Made by a program: the position numbers and the translations under genes
Notes under the pieces: generated by a model
The model's database searches: none
Told to the model about the DNA's origin: nothing
Seen by the model: the letters and a program-made list of their open reading frames with translations, nothing else
Shown: one piece after another, positions 1 through 15,963 of the stretch
How the letters are laid out: every line of letters starts with the position of its first letter
Numbering within the stretch: position 1 is the first letter of the stretch
Assembly: GCA_949592205.1 (NCBI GenBank)
Contig: CATIUR010000004.1
Location: forward strand, 11,545,501-11,609,500
Direction of reading: 5' to 3'
DNA from: Helichrysum umbraculigerum
Taxonomy: Eukaryota > Streptophyta > Magnoliopsida > Asterales > Asteraceae
Length of the DNA stretch: 64,000 nt

Positions 1-285
1 AATTAAAAACCCCTTACATTTATCAGGATGATAAATGACTATTCATTGAATTATTACATAACCAATGAAAATTTGATACCTTTTTTTTTGTTCTCTTCCT
101 CTTCGTTACTTTTGACACATCTGTTTTCACATTTCTCACTTCTCTCCCTCCTATACCTTTCAAGTTTCAACTCTACACATTCTCTCCAACTCAAAGATAA
201 AATGTAATAAATATTTATATTAAGGACTTGTTTATAATTAACTCTATAAGTAATTAACTAGTTTAATTTAGATTATAGGGATGTT

Positions 286-807
286 TATGTCCGGTTTGGA
301 GGGTTTGAGCATATAAGCTAGACCAAATTGGTAATTATGGTATGACGTTTTTTGAAACCAAACAACTCAATTTGATGTGTAAAACCAAACCAAGTAACCA
401 ACCAAAGCAATTGAAACCGGTTTGGTTCTGAAGGTTTGAAGCAATTCTTCTTTTTTTATATTTAATTTTAAGAATAATTATGTTAACTAACATTCAAGTT
501 ACATAACACGAGTAACAGTCCAAGAGTTATTATCTTGCTAGTTTTCTAAACTATAAATAGATTATCTAATATTGATTAAAAACTGATTGACTATATCAAT
601 TACTAAAAAAATTCTTTCATAATAATCAGGAGCTTTTTAATTACTATACTTATCAATTTTAATTTCATCAGTCGTATAAGTTGGCAAAATTGCAAATGAA
701 CGTTTTGAAAAAACTCAATCCAATATAAAAAATGAACCCGGCTAAAACCAACCAAATCACAATAGTTTGCACGACGTAAACGATTCGGTCAACCATGAAC
801 ATCCCTA
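286..807. mobile_element. hAT-like MITE candidate
   Basis: The ends form imperfect terminal inverted repeats: TAGGGATGTTTATG on the left and CATGAACATCCCTA on the right. The interior is AT-rich and repeats words such as AACCAAACC and GGTTTGG near both ends. There is no coding potential. The flanking 8 bases (TTAGATTA and CTAAGAGT) do not match well, so the duplication has decayed or the ends are slightly misplaced. The hAT assignment rests only on the TAGGG-type termini. Confidence 0.5.
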
Positions 808-936
808 CTAAGAGTTATTGATGATTAGTTAAGATTAATATTAGTTTAATAACATAAAGGGGAATTATTTGGAAATGTTGAAGACATGGTTAGTATCTCA
901 AAGTCATATAAATGTTATGATAAAGACTTTCATAAT

Positions 937-1068
937 GGGAGTTGATAAATTCAAGGAATTTTTTACTAAATTCAAGGAAATATGTGCATAAAAAGGTGTA
1001 ATGTAAGCATAAAGAGTTGTACTGTTTCCGTGAATTTAGTAAAAACTCCCTTGAATTTATCAGCTTCC
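937..1068. mobile_element. 132-bp Mutator-like MITE
   Basis: A small foldback element. The left end GGGAGTTGATAAATTCAAGG pairs with the right end, which reads GGAAGCTGATAAATTCAAGG on the minus strand. It is flanked by a perfect 9-bp direct repeat TTTCATAAT (928-936 and 1069-1077), the length expected for Mutator-type insertion. It has no coding capacity. It lies in the 3' flank of OXA1-like copy 1. Confidence 0.7.
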
Positions 1069-1438
1069 TTTCATAATAGACAAGCTTTCTATCTTAAAAA
1101 GTATAACACGTGGACTAAAAAAATCCAAAAAATAATGACATTTAAAATTTTAAAATAAATAAAAGTAAGTAGAAGGTGTGTAACTTAACATGTTTTACAA
1201 ATAAGATAATTGGGATAACGTAGGTATTTATCTTCTCTTAGTAAAAGTACAAAGTATCTCAACGAAAATAAAAATTACTCAAAAGAATCCTATAAACAGA
1301 ACTCACAGCTATATAATTACAAGTGCTAATGATATAGATGAAACCATGATGGGTAGATTCTATAATTGGCTTCTGACTGAGAGGCGACGAAGAAGTTACA
1401 GTTTAATCAGTTGTTGTAAATTTTATTTCTCCTGATTG
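1069..1438. other. 3' flank of OXA1-like copy 1
   Basis: Non-coding. From about 1190 on, the sequence matches the segment just downstream of copies 2 and 3 (about 4960-5129 and 16480-16690). It shares strings such as ATTACAAGTGCTAA and CTCAAAAGAATCC. This is therefore the conserved 3'-untranslated or downstream module of the tandem repeat unit. Confidence 0.6.
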
Positions 1439-4084
1439 TCATTGTTGCAAATGCTTTTCTTGTGGTGGATGTACAACACATGGTATGTTCAAGAGCTTCT
1501 TCACATCGGGTTCTTTTATAACTGAAGATACCAAGAAAATAAAAATGTTTACTAGAGATATGTGTATAAATTTCTCTAAGTCCATTATAATTGAGTCATT
1601 ATAAAAGTTAACAGCAATATTTGCATAATGATCAAAGAATTTGCAATAAATGGAAAGAAATTGGTAATAATATTCGCAAATTCTAAGGTAAAGTGAGTAA
1701 CTTACTTTGCCCATATACAAGGGAGAACAAGCTAGAGGTGATCCAATAACAAAAGAAAGCCTGCACGATTGTGAAACATGATCTTTAACGAGAATAAAAC
1801 GTTCCACAGTACTTTGGATTCAATAGAGATAATACTTTCACAGTACTCCATATTTAAAAAAGCAAAGATTCCTGAATGTTTTTTTGCAGTAATTAAATAG
1901 GAAGTGTGATATGTACCTTTGGAAAAGTTGCAGTATAGGGAAGCATTGTAGCTGCAAAAACTCTTGAAAAATTTTTCAATCTGACAACATCAGGATTACC
2001 TTCCGAACCTTTTTGCATGTTAAGCTGAGGAACACAGGTGTACAAAAGAAAAATTAAAAATTGAAAGTAAAAACTAGTTACCTTATGTGCAATGTTATCA
2101 ATATACAGAATGGAGTACGGGTCAATATGGGTTCGGATCAGAAAAGGCGAGGTCAGGTTGGGCCAACCCACACACTTTTTTTTTTACCTGTTTAATGAAT
2201 TATCTTAATAATAAAGAGCTAAATATGATACACATTATATTCAGTCTAGGAGTTTCAACCTGTTTAACATGTTCGACCCATTTCAGCAGCTTCTTCTACT
2301 TAGAGATAAAATATAACCCAAATCGAGCCATTATATAATTATAGAAAAGTGGGTCAAATTTTCCACCTCTAAAGTGGAGGCTCATGAATAACAAATGTAA
2401 TTTCGGACGTGGTATGCACTATAAGTTATGTAGTTTAAAGGACGAGTCTAAATGTTACCTCTCCAACCATCCAGAATGTATATGCCCACAAAATAGGAAG
2501 AATATAGAAAGTATCAGGCGTTGTAAGATCGAGGAACCAAGATGTCCCGCCACTTGTAAAAGATGGAACCTTTTCCACCATGTTCTGAATCTGCAAATGA
2601 CATGTGAACCAAGATTATTAACTGATTAAAATTGTGATGACAAATATAATATTTCTAACTTACAGCAAGAAAAAAACTGACAAAGACAGGGCCTTGGATG
2701 AAGATCCCCTTCAAAGGAGTAAAAACACCTACACCATGCCTGCAAGTATATTAAACTCCAATGATATTAAAATCATTTAAGGATGCCTATGATCATGGTG
2801 TGAGCAGAAGTTAATAAGAAAATACTTCTCGCAATAAGAAACATAGAAAAATGCTTACTCTCTGAATAAACTCTTCATTCGTTCATGACCTTCTGTGGGA
2901 CTCATGCCCTGACAATTGTGTTATAGTAACAATAAATATAAGTAGAAAATTTTACGCTCTTACAAAGTTGAGCCTTTCTACTTACATGAATAATTAATCT
3001 TACTAAAAGTTACATGGTAACATTAGAGAATCATGTCGATTTAGAAGCATCATACTTCATACTTTGATCGAAAACCAGTTTCAATTCATGAACAATTAGT
3101 TGGAGTATATGCTAACATCATAAGAGTAGATGTTTACATACCTTATCTTGCATCTCTTGTTTAATCTCATCCAATTTTGGTCTCAAAATCTGTATGAGGA
3201 CGGGATTATATATATATCAATGCTACTTTTGAACAGACCATTAACTTAATAACTGAACTTAATGTAGAAGTAATGACAATCAATCAATCGCATAAAATAC
3301 ATAGTAAGACTCACATTTAATTTTGTGGTAGCCCTGAGCTGATTAATCATGATTGGAAGTAACAACGTTCTAATAATGATGGTCGTTATTACTATGCTTG
3401 CCCACCTGGTACAGCACAAAAAGTTATCGAAGGAGCCCATACTTATATAAATCAGACAATTTCTTCAAAACTATTAAACACAAAATATGTTAGCTTAAGA
3501 ATATCTCGTTACCAATTAAGGCCGGTAAAGATATGAATCCCATCAATAGCATACTGCAAAGCTGCAACCGGTAACCAAGAATCTGCAGCAGCGGAAGCAA
3601 CTTCACTAATCGCAGGGGCTTGATTAGACACAAATTCCATAGTTTCCTCAACCCAAACGTATGCCATATCACTCATAGTTTTACTCGTTTCAAAAACCGG
3701 AAAATCGCCTAGATGAGTCATTGTACTGTTAGTTTCATCTAGAACATTCGCGATATCATGAATCTTCTCTGATCCATATCCGTTTGTAGTAGAAGACATA
3801 TTTCTAGCTAACAAAAATCCACTCACTGTCATTGGTACATGATAACGGCGATACGCAGACCATCGACCACTAAACCCCAGCCCTAAAGAAGTATTGTTAT
3901 TGTTCTTGTTGTTACTGTAAACGCCATATGAACGACTTTGGATAAAACTATTGAACTTCTCATCCGAATGCAGATATTTACGATCATCGTGATTGATTAA
4001 AGAAACTGAAGGAGTAATGATTGATTGTAGTTGTTGAGCAAAAAAAGGTTTTGCTCTTGTAGTGAGACTACGTATGTATGCCAT
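1439..4084 (-). CDS. OXA1: OXA1-like mitochondrial inner-membrane insertase, copy 1 (9 exons)
   Basis: YidC/Oxa1/Alb3-family insertase, which in plants places nuclear- and mitochondria-encoded proteins into the mitochondrial inner membrane. Exons read on the minus strand: 4084-3513, 3405-3315, 3189-3142, 2908-2859, 2739-2664, 2590-2459, 2024-1917, 1760-1706, 1512-1439. All introns are GT-AG and the phases close exactly (1206 nt, 401 aa plus stop). The Arg/Ser-rich N-terminus starting MAYIRSLTTRAK looks like a mitochondrial presequence. Family words are FTGLNWWASIVITT (exons 1/2), LRPKLDEIKQEMQDK (exon 3), GMSPTE (4), PLKGIFIQGPVFVSFFLA (5), MVEKVPSF...LDLTTPDT (6), QKGSEGNP (7), CYWITSSLFSLVYG (8) and KPDVKKLLNIP (9). 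The C-terminal tail is shorter than in typical plant OXA1. This is the best-conserved copy in the window and the likeliest functional one. Exon borders were placed by eye. Confidence 0.85.
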
Positions 4085-5129
4085 ATTGATTGATGCACAA
4101 AAGTATATACAATGATCAGATTATAAAACACAAATTAGTATACGTACACAATATAATGAATATGACTGAAAGGAATTATGAACCTTAAGGACAGACTAAT
4201 TAGGGTTTAAATTTGAAACCAATCGCATCTATGCATGACTTATAGGGGTTTTGTAATTTCCTTACAAACATGTTTAAATTTCATAAATAGCCCTTCAGGT
4301 TCAGAGACTTGGTCAAAATTTAGGACGTTGCAGAGGTACAAAATCAACCCGTAATGGTTACCTTAGTACATGTACCATATAAAATAAGAAAGTGCCTAGC
4401 CTGTACCGAACTGGTGAACCCTATCATGCTAATCGGTACGGTACTGGTTTGGTTTGGTTCCATTTTTTTAACTGTATGTAAATTTGGATACTTATCCTTA
4501 TAAAATTACTATGCATCGTTGTCTTAGTTCAAATGTAACACGTCGTAACATATTACAACAAAAACTAAACAAATGATTTGATATAATCAAGCATATAGGC
4601 ATGCAATTTAGAACAATGATGACACCTTCTAATTAACGAATCACGGGTAACAATTTCGATGTAATTGTATAAATGTACTGACTAAGGACCGCTAGCTAGG
4701 TCTAAAGTGAAAACACCTACAATACAAATGTGATCAGGGAGTATAGAAATAATCTCAACAAATATCAATCCTTTACATATATAATCAGCTAAAATTTAAT
4801 CGAAAAAGATGTAACCATTGATATGGTTGAAAAACCAAACCATTTTGACTTGTTAAGTTTCACCCGCTGTTGACATTGCTAAATCACATGTAGCTCAACA
4901 AAACCAAAAATAATGTAATTGTTCATACCAAAATCACCTTGTAAATGCATTCCCTAGTACAAATATCTCAAAAGATAAAACTTACTCAAAAGAATCCAAA
5001 AAGTAAAACTAACATATCCATAATTACAATTGCTAAAAGTATAGATAAAGCATGATGGGCAAAAATTGGCTTCTGACTGAGCTGACGAAGCAATTACAGT
5101 CTGATCGGTTGTCGTATAATTTGTTTCTT
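4085..5129. other. Intergenic spacer between OXA1-like copies 1 and 2
   Basis: Holds the upstream region of copy 1 (about 4085-4300) and the downstream module of copy 2 (about 4680-5129). The downstream module recurs at 11570-11720 plus 16363-16690, and again at 60990-61320, each time just 3' of another copy. Shared strings include AATCTCAACAAATAT and TTGGCATTGCTAAATCACAT (the latter with small changes between copies). No TATA box was convincing. Confidence 0.6.
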
Positions 5130-8323
<3,194 letters not shown>

Positions 8324-8638
8324 ATTGATTGATTCACAAATACAATACAATGTTGAACCTAATTAGGGTTTAAATTTGGGAGCAATTGCATCTGTGCATG
8401 GCTTCAATTCGATAGGGGTTTTGCAATTTGTTTAATTTTCATAAAAAGCCCTCGAAGTTGAGAGCCTTACAAGAATCGGGTCGGAAATGGTCTCGGTCAA
8501 AAACCGGTACAAAGCCCGACCCATACTGGTACCGAGCCGGTGAACCGTATTGCACCCCTCACTCAGTAGTCAGTACGATAAGAACCGTAAATAAATTGGA
8601 CGTATTGAGCTAACTCTGTAATTTAACCTAGGGAATTT

Positions 8639-8817
8639 CTAACTTGTGCCCTTAGGGCACAGGTTATGGGGTGAATATTCTTCTCGAAAATTGAAAAAGT
8701 TGAAAACATTATATTCAAAAAATGAAAAAGGTATCAAGATTCTTCTTGAAAAATGCATTTCTCATTTTTCGAGAAAAATATTCTTGTCTTAACATATGCC
8801 CTTAGGGCACACGTTAG
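8639..8817. mobile_element. MITE with GTGCCCTTAGGGCAC ends
   Basis: About 180 bp with roughly 28-bp terminal inverted repeats: the left end starts CTAACTTGTGCCCTTAGGGC and the right end reads CTAACGTGTGCCCTAAGGGC on the minus strand. Each terminus contains its own small palindrome GTGCCCTTAGGGCAC or a variant of it. The interior is AT-rich, with GAAAAATG/CATTTTTC stretches that also fold back. No clear target-site duplication was found. Confidence 0.6.
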
Positions 8818-9309
8818 ACAAACCCACCTAACCTAATATAAACTTACTTTAATTAGTCGTTTATTACCCTTATATATGCATTAGCAAACTAGCTAGATAG
8901 ACATTTTCTCATGATATAATGACCAATTTTTCATGATACTAACTTTTACCTAACTTCTCACAAGAATTTATAGAATGTCATGAGATAAGAAGTGCAAGTC
9001 TTTTAGGAACTCTCTAGGTAATAGTAATACACTAACACATTTTTTTTCTTCTTTTTTTCAAAGTAAACACTCACCAAAACCGAAGCATGAATAACTAAAT
9101 GGGTGGTGATATTTCCACTAAGCTTTTTGATAAATCTATCATACTTGTGTATTAAATAATTGTACAGTACAAACAATTAATACATAATTATGGTGGATTT
9201 ATCAAAAATCTTGTTGGAAATGTCATCACCCTAACTAAATTGATTAAGGTACGCAAAATCTAAAATATATAAGTGCAAATATATTTAATATTTTAGAATG
9301 AACATCGTA

Positions 9310-9600
9310 GATGGTCCATGTGATTTACATCATTTTACAAAAACCGTTCTTATATTTACCTTTTCATCTTTTCAGTCCAATAAGTATGCGCTTTACTCGA
9401 AAATGGTCTCTCCTCCACCTAAAATGACTAAAGTACCCTTTCTCTTGTCATTTTTGAATAGTAAAGACACAAACCGCCAAAGGGTACTTTGGTCATTTTA
9501 GGTGGAGTTGGATCATTTTCGAGCAAAACGTAAACTTATTGGACTGAAAAGTTGAAAAAATAAGTATGACATTTTTCATAAATCATTGGACTTATGGAAT
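9310..9600. mobile_element. Foldback (MITE-like) element
   Basis: Two arms of about 130-140 bp face each other around a short loop near 9448-9476. The inner arms are clearest: CACCTAAAATGACTAAAGTA on the left against a minus-strand reading CACCTAAAATGACCAAAGTA on the right. Further out, TTTTCAGTCCAATAAG is present in both arms. The outer ends are diverged, so the borders are approximate. A 67-codon frame across it is fortuitous. Confidence 0.6.
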
Positions 9601-9675
9601 TTACTCAAATTTAATAATATATGGATATATAGGTATTTAAATTTGTATGTACTATAAATATTTCCTAGCTTCAAT

Positions 9676-10190
9676 TAGGGCTGCAAACGAGTCGAGCTTT
9701 TATCGAGCAACTCGAGTTCGGTTCGAGCTTGAGCTTGATCGAGTCAAGTTTTTATCGAGTTCGAGGCCGAGCTCGAGCTTAAAAATCAAGCTCAAAATAT
9801 ATATCGAGCCGAGATCGAGCATTTACGAGCTCGGCTCGAGTTGTTATCGAGCTTTTCGAGCCTTAATTAATATACATATATATATATATATATTTGTATG
9901 TACATACATATGTAATTTTTTATATGTAAATGATATTATTGTTATTTTTAGAAAATTTTATACTATTTTACATAGTTTTTGACTTGTTTTCACGATGTAT
10001 TATAATTATATATATATATTTGAAATTATTTATTATTAATCTTTATTTTTTAAATATATATAAAAATAAAATAATTTTAAATATTAAAACTTATTTTTTA
10101 AAAAACTTCGAGCTTTTCGAGCCGAGCTCGAGCCATTAAAAAACATTTTCGAGCTGAGCTCGAGCTCGGTTCGACTCGATTACAGCCCTA
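9676..10190. mobile_element. hAT-type MITE with 8-bp target duplication
   Basis: 515-bp element beginning TAGGGCTGCAAACGAGTCGA and ending in a matching inverted CGACTCGATTACAGCCCTA. It is flanked by a perfect 8-bp repeat GCTTCAAT (9668-9675 and 10191-10198). Both subterminal regions carry many copies of GAGCTCGAGC/GCTCGAG-like words, and the middle is very AT-rich. The 8-bp duplication and ends fit the hAT superfamily. It encodes nothing; the apparent frames inside are chance. Confidence 0.85.
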
Positions 10191-10266
10191 GCTTCAATCA
10201 TTTAAGCCTTTAAGGTACAACAGCAAATATGGCATGCTCGTAGATTACAACAAAAGTAACAAATGA

Positions 10267-10592
10267 TTTTTTTTTTTTCCGAAAAACGAATATATAAATT
10301 GAAAAGCACATCCTTCACCAAAAGTTGATGGATGGCAAGAACTACAACCAAAAACCAAAACAAAAGATCCAAGCAAATTGACTAAGGACTACATAAAATG
10401 CCTACTAACGCCTTGGATATAAGCAAACAACGAACTTTGAACTAACTAAAAGAAGATGATCACTTGGAAGCAACTTTTGACAGCAAGCATAATCCAATGA
10501 ACGAAAACAAAAAAGGTGTGAATTTAAGAGTAATCGCCCCTACTTTACAGCTTTTCCCTTGAAACCAAAATGTCGCTAACGTGAGAGGAGGC
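10267..10592 (-). mobile_element. 5'-truncated LINE (3' end with poly-A)
   Basis: Read on the minus strand this is a T/G-rich 3' untranslated tail ending in a run of A (a T run at 10267-10279 on the plus strand). It is bounded by a direct repeat ACAAATGATTTT (10259-10270 and 10593-10604). A poly-A tail, a variable-length target duplication and a missing 5' end are the signature of an L1-type LINE insertion. No reverse transcriptase part is present in it. Confidence 0.65.
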
Positions 10593-10604
10593 ACAAATGA
10601 TTTT

Positions 10605-10869
10605 CTGTAGTACGTCAAACTTAAACAAATAAATGGGAGGCAATAATGGTACGTTGCATAGTCACCTATTCATATATCTATCGTATCTTAGGTGCCAACT
10701 AACAACACTATGACACTTTGAACATCAATACAATGCGCGCATACAAAGTGCTCACAATTTGTATATGCTATGTAAATATAATGATTGTTTACTTTTTAAC
10801 CGGGGACTACAAGGTTATAAAAAGATGTTGTTCGATGTACATATATAAAACCATCAAAAGAGTAAAGTG
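10605..10869. other. Unannotated intergenic DNA
   Basis: No gene, repeat or conserved motif was recognised between the LINE tail and the OXA1 3'-flank remnant. Confidence 0.4.
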
Positions 10870-11060
10870 AAAAATTAAGCCCAAAACAATGTGAAGAGAG
10901 TACGGATATAATCTCAACAATTATCAATCATTTTTTCAATATATAATCAGCTAAAAGTCAATCAGAAAAGAAGCAACTGTTGATCATATGGTTGGCATTG
11001 CTAGTTGCTAATCGCAAAATCACATATTTGATCATTTAGATCAAACATACATACAGATAT
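10870..11060. repeat. Remnant of the OXA1 downstream module
   Basis: Resembles the segments 3' of the OXA1-like copies: GGATATAATCTCAACAATTA, ATATAATCAGCTAAAA and TTGGCATTGCTA appear in the same order as at 4740-4900. No exon of a gene lies beside it. It is therefore an orphan piece of a further duplicate or a local segmental duplication. Confidence 0.5.
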
Positions 11061-11259
11061 TCAGGTATCTGGAAGCAAGTTTTTAATTTGAATAGAGAGC
11101 TTCTAAAACTATCTGTTTACTTACCCTCATTATTCAAGATTCACGCGAAACTGATCTGCTTCTATTTCCACTTTCCGTAAGCGAGCTCGGGCTTTACTCA
11201 TTATTCGGAGGTGAATCATAGAACACCAAAAGCTGTGCTATCTTATGGACCTAACATAG

Positions 11260-11470
11260 GTCACATCCCTCAAGTGTGTTGGAAATGGGAATGATACTAA
11301 GTTTTGGTGTCAAAATTGGATCGGAAATATTAAATTAATGGAGGAATATCCAAGACATTATTGCATATACGAAGGTTACTGTTAGCTCCAGATGCAAAAT
11401 GGAGATGGGAAATTTTGTTCTTAATTGGGCTTGGAGACATCATCCAAGGGCAGGCCAGGAGTCGGACGAC
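11260..11470 (+). pseudogene. LINE ORF2 relic
   Basis: The plus strand reads KCVGNGNDTKFWCQNWIGN followed by IKLMEEYPRHY, then stops. The pattern VGNGxxTxFWxxxWIG with a downstream P-R is typical of the region after the reverse transcriptase in plant L1-type LINE ORF2 (zf-RVT neighbourhood). Only about 70 codons are recognisable and they contain stops. It lies in the opposite orientation to the LINE tail at 10267-10592, so it is a separate insertion or was inverted. Confidence 0.55.
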
Positions 11471-11720
11471 TTTAATGACCATCCAGTTAGAACAATGACG
11501 ACACCTTCTAATTAACGAATATAGTAGTGTCCAATCACAGGTAAGAATTTCGATGTAATTGTATAAAAGTAGTGACTAAGGACTGCTAGGTCTAAAGTAA
11601 AAACACCTCATACAAATGTAATCAGAGGGAGTATGGAAATAATCTTAACAAATATCAATCCTTTACACATATACTCAGCTAAAAATTAATCGAAAAACAT
11701 GTAACCGTTGATATGGTTAT

Positions 11721-11830
11721 TGATGAAACCAAAATACCGTCACGTATTAGATAACATAAAAAAAGGCCTAAACTAATATGGGCCACTACTAATATATGGG
11801 CTAATAAGCCCAACCTTTATTTAGCTAACA
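11721..11830 (-). repeat. Copia 3' LTR (52-bp internal deletion)
   Basis: 110 bp against 162 bp for its partner. The missing 52 bp lie between short TATTA/AATTA repeats after CACGTATTA, and the rest is almost identical. Confidence 0.9.
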
Positions 11831-11845
11831 TCCCCCCCCTCAAAC

Positions 11846-14800
11846 TCACAATGTTGCAGCAATAAACATTGAGAGTTTGTCAGTCAAAACACGGAAACGG
11901 GAAGCTGAGTGTGGCTTGGTAAATATATCTGCAACTTGTAATGTAGAGGGAACAAAAGGCAAAGAGATGGTGCCAAGCTGAAGATGATGACGAGTGAAGT
12001 GACAGTCAATCTCAATATGCTTGGTGCGTTCATGAAAAATCGAGTTGCGTGCAATCTGAATAGCACTTTTATTGTCACAGTATAACGGAGTAGGATGACA
12101 AATGCTGACACCCATATCTGCAAGCAACCATCGTAACCAAACAATCTCACAAGTAGTAACAGCCATGGCTCGATACTCAGCTTCAGTTGAAGATCTAGAA
12201 GTGACATTTTGTTTCTTACTTTTCCACGAGATAAGAGAATCACCAAGAAAAATACAAAATCCGGTAGTTGACTTACGATCAGTAGAATCACCATCCCAAT
12301 CAGCATCACAATAGGCACGTAAGTCTAACGAAGATGTAGATGGAAACAATAAGGTCTGAAACTGAGTACCACGAAGATACTGAAGAATACGAAGGACAGC
12401 AGCCCAATGAACCGTGGTAGGAGCAGCAACAAACTGACTAACAACATGAACCGCATGAGCAATATCCGGTCGGGTCACAGTAAGATAAACCAAACTTCCA
12501 ACAATAGTACGATATAGGCTCGGATCAGGCAATGGAGCACCATCTGAAGGAGTGTACTTAGCATTGGTCTCGAGAGGAGTATCAACGGTCTTGTTGTCAG
12601 TAAGACGTGCACGTTCAAACAAATCAGTAATATACTTTGACTGAGATAGAAGATATCCTTTTGGAGAAGAAGCAACTTCAATACCCAGAAAGTAGCGTAG
12701 TAATCCCAAATCTTTCATAGCAAAACGACGAGATAATTCAGACTTCAAAGATTCAATATTCCGACAATCATCTCAAGTAATAATCATATCATCAACATAC
12801 AAAGATAACAATATACGACCTCTCGATGAACTTTTGACAAATAAAGCGGAATCATGATGGTTGGAGGTAGAACCAAGTGAAGTGACAACGGTGGAAAACT
12901 TCTCATACCAAGCACGAGGTGCTTGTTTAAGACCATAAAGAGCTTTTCGAAGCTTGCACACTTCACCAGATCAGTGAGCAACACCAGGAGGTGGTTTCAT
13001 GTAAACTTCCTCATTAAGGTCCCCATTCAAGAAAGCATTCTTGACATCCATTTGAAATATCTTCCATTTACAACTAGAAGCTACTGCAATCATAGCACGA
13101 ACAGTCGTCATTTTAGCAACGGGAGCAAAAGTTTCTTCATAATCCATATCAACTCTTGAGAGTAACCTTTAGCAACCAAATGAGCCTTATATCTTTCAAT
13201 AGATCCATCAGACTTAGTTTTAATTTTGTATACCCAACGGGAGCCAATAGTATGCTTGCCCGGTGGCAATGGTACCAAGTCCCATGTATGAGTCTGATGT
13301 AGAGCAGTAAGCTCTTCAGCCATAGCAACCTGCCAAAGTGGATCACAAACAGCCTCTCTATAGGACGAAGGCTCACGAAGATTATAAACAGAAGCAACAA
13401 ATGAAGCAAACGAACCAGAATAACATGAATAAACAAAATCATCTTGTTTGGTAGACTTACGATTACGTTGGGGCCGAACATATGGAGGAGGACCAGCAGC
13501 ATCAGAAGATGATTGGGTAGCAGGAGGGGGTGCAGTAGCGTGAGATACATCCTCATTTGGTGATGGAGGAACTGTTTTCGAGGTTGGTTTGACCACTGTC
13601 TCTGACACTATTTCTGGTGTAACTGTTTCTGCAACAACAGGTGCAGGTTCTCCAGTTTCACTATCAAAAGGATCGATGTTAATAAGATCTGAATGTGTGA
13701 AATGATGAGAACTAGCAGGAATAGAGAAGAAAGGTACATGTTCTAAAAACACAACATGGCGCGAGACATACAACTTTTTATTGACCGGATCAAAACAACG
13801 ATATCCTTTTTGACCAACACCATAACCTAGAAAGACACATATGGCAGATTTAGGTGACAATTTTGTACGCTCAACATGTGGTTTGAGAACAAAACAAGTA
13901 CACCCAAAAACACGCAATGATAAATAATCAGGAACAGTTCCATACAATTTTTCAAATGGAGACAAACCAGAATTGTGTGAGGTTGGGATCGTATTTATGA
14001 CATATGTGGCAGTAAGAACCGCTTCCCCCCAAAAATTACTAGGAACCTTAGCTAACAGCATGAATGATCTAGCAGTCTCAACAAGATGACGATGCTTTCT
14101 TTCAGCAACACCATTTTGTTGAGGAGTATCAGTACAAGAGGTTTGATACATAGTCCCATCGGAAGCAAGAAGACTGGTAAAATCATTAGAGGTATATTCA
14201 CCTCCTAAATCACATCGAAAGCATTTTATAATACCAGAATGCTAAGTTTTAACTAGTGCTCTAAAAGTTTTAAACACATTCAGATAATCAGACCTACGTT
14301 TCATTAAATAAATCCAAGTATAACGAGTATAGTCATCAATGAATGAAACATAATATCGAGAACCTCCTTTCGTAGATACCGGAGAAGGTCCCCACACATC
14401 AGAATGCACAAGATCAAAAGGTGCACTAGAAACTGAAACACTTTTATTAAAAGGTAAAGCCGAAAATTTGGCGAGTTTACAACCGCTGCAGTCGGAAATA
14501 TCATGACTGTCTAATTTACCCAAGACTCCAGTAGAAACTAAAAACTGTAAACGAGATGCAAAAACATGGCCTAAATGAGAATGCCACAAATAAAATTCCG
14601 AAGAAGATCGATTCAACCAAAAAGAAGATAAGTCCACACTCGAGGCTGCAACAGAAGAACCTTGAAAACGATCCAAAACATAGAGCCCCCATGCCTACGG
14701 CCTGTCCCAATCACCTTCTGAATATGTGGTTCCTGTATAGAACAATCAGAAATAGAGAATTTGACATCATATCCAGAGTCACAAATTTTACCAACAGAAG

Positions 14801-15963
14801 CAAGATTCATAGTCAAATTTGGTATATAATAAACATCAGATAGAGACACCGAAGGTATAGCTATAGAACCAACACCTGCTAATGGCATCGAATTACCATT
14901 AGCAGCCGCAATCGATTTGGAGGAATCATGATACAATGAAGTAAACCAGGACAAAATATGAGTCATATGATGAGTGGCACCAGAATCCAAGATCCATTTA
15001 GGTATACCTTATGTTGACAGACCTTTTTCAGATGAGGTAGAGAGAGCATGAGCTCCTGATGCTAGAAACTGCTGAAACTGCTCAACCATAGCAGGATCCA
15101 AAGATGGAGCAGCCACACCATTATTAGGCTGAGATGGTCTTTTCTGATGTTGTTGCTGTTGTTGCGGTCTTGCTCTGCCAGGGATGCTAGGACACTGAGA
15201 CTTCCAGTGACCCTTCTGTTTGCAGTAGGCACACTCATCAATAGAGACCTTAGGGTTAGGTCTACTCTGGATTCCAGTCGAGTAACGTTGTGATGTCGCA
15301 AAAATAGATGGTGTAACACTCTTTTTATCATCTTGAGACTTCAAACGAATTTCCTCTGCAAGTAATTCACTAACAACTGAATCAACCGATGGTAAAGGAT
15401 CGCGATGGAGAATTGAACCTCGCAAACCTTCAAAATCATTACGTAATGCCATAAGGAACTGAACCAAACGCTGTGCATCTCTACGAGTGATGTAAGGATC
15501 AAAGCTGCTTAATTCTGTAGGCTCGGTTAGTGCTAACTAATCCCATAAGGCTGACATAGACGAATAAAATTCCTGAATGCTCATGTCGTTCTGTTGTAGT
15601 GCCCGAATATCCGTTTCCAATTGATACTGTTTAGCAAAGTTAGATTGTGTGTAAAGTCTAGCAAGATGATCCCATACTGCCTTAGCAGTCTCATACTTTG
15701 CTAACTGAGCTCCAATAGACGGCATAACAGAATTATTACTCTAAGTGATAATCTTAGAATTATCAGCCTCCCATGTTTCCATTAACGAGGCATAGTTTTC
15801 TTCTCTGACTGACATCAGTTGGCATCCTTTTCACACCCGAAATATAACCCCACATTGATTTTCCACGCAGAAAATTTTTCATGACATAACTCCAATACGT
15901 ATAGTTCTTACCATCCAATTGTACACTAATTGATTGCAACGAATCATCTTTACGAGCAGCCAT
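11846..15963 (-). pseudogene. Copia gag-pol, broken by stops and frameshifts
   Basis: A single Copia polyprotein reading right to left. The gag start is at 15963 (MAARKDDSLQSISVQLDGKN). It frameshifts about 66 codons in and continues at 15725-15537 and 15467-15009, with zinc knuckle CAYCKQKGHWKSQC. Protease follows at 14990 with DSGATHHMT. The pre-integrase H-C region and integrase start lie at 14676-14242 (YLWHSHLGH, CSGCKLAK). The rest of integrase and the reverse transcriptase start lie at 14151-13108 (TPQQNGVAERKHRHL). Reverse transcriptase continues at 12961-12773 with the catalytic YVDD. The RT end and RNase H lie at 12748-11846 (YCDADWDGD, STEAEYRAM). There are in-frame stops at about 14241, 12974 and 12773 and a frameshift near 13150. 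It cannot make an intact polyprotein. Confidence 0.93.

Noticed and set aside
2087..2629. Plus-strand frames in copy 1 introns and exon 6
   Set aside because: Antisense to OXA1 exons; no independent support.
9647..10139. Two overlapping ORFs of 111 and 69 codons
   Set aside because: They lie within the hAT-type MITE and consist of low-complexity Ser/Ile/Tyr runs.
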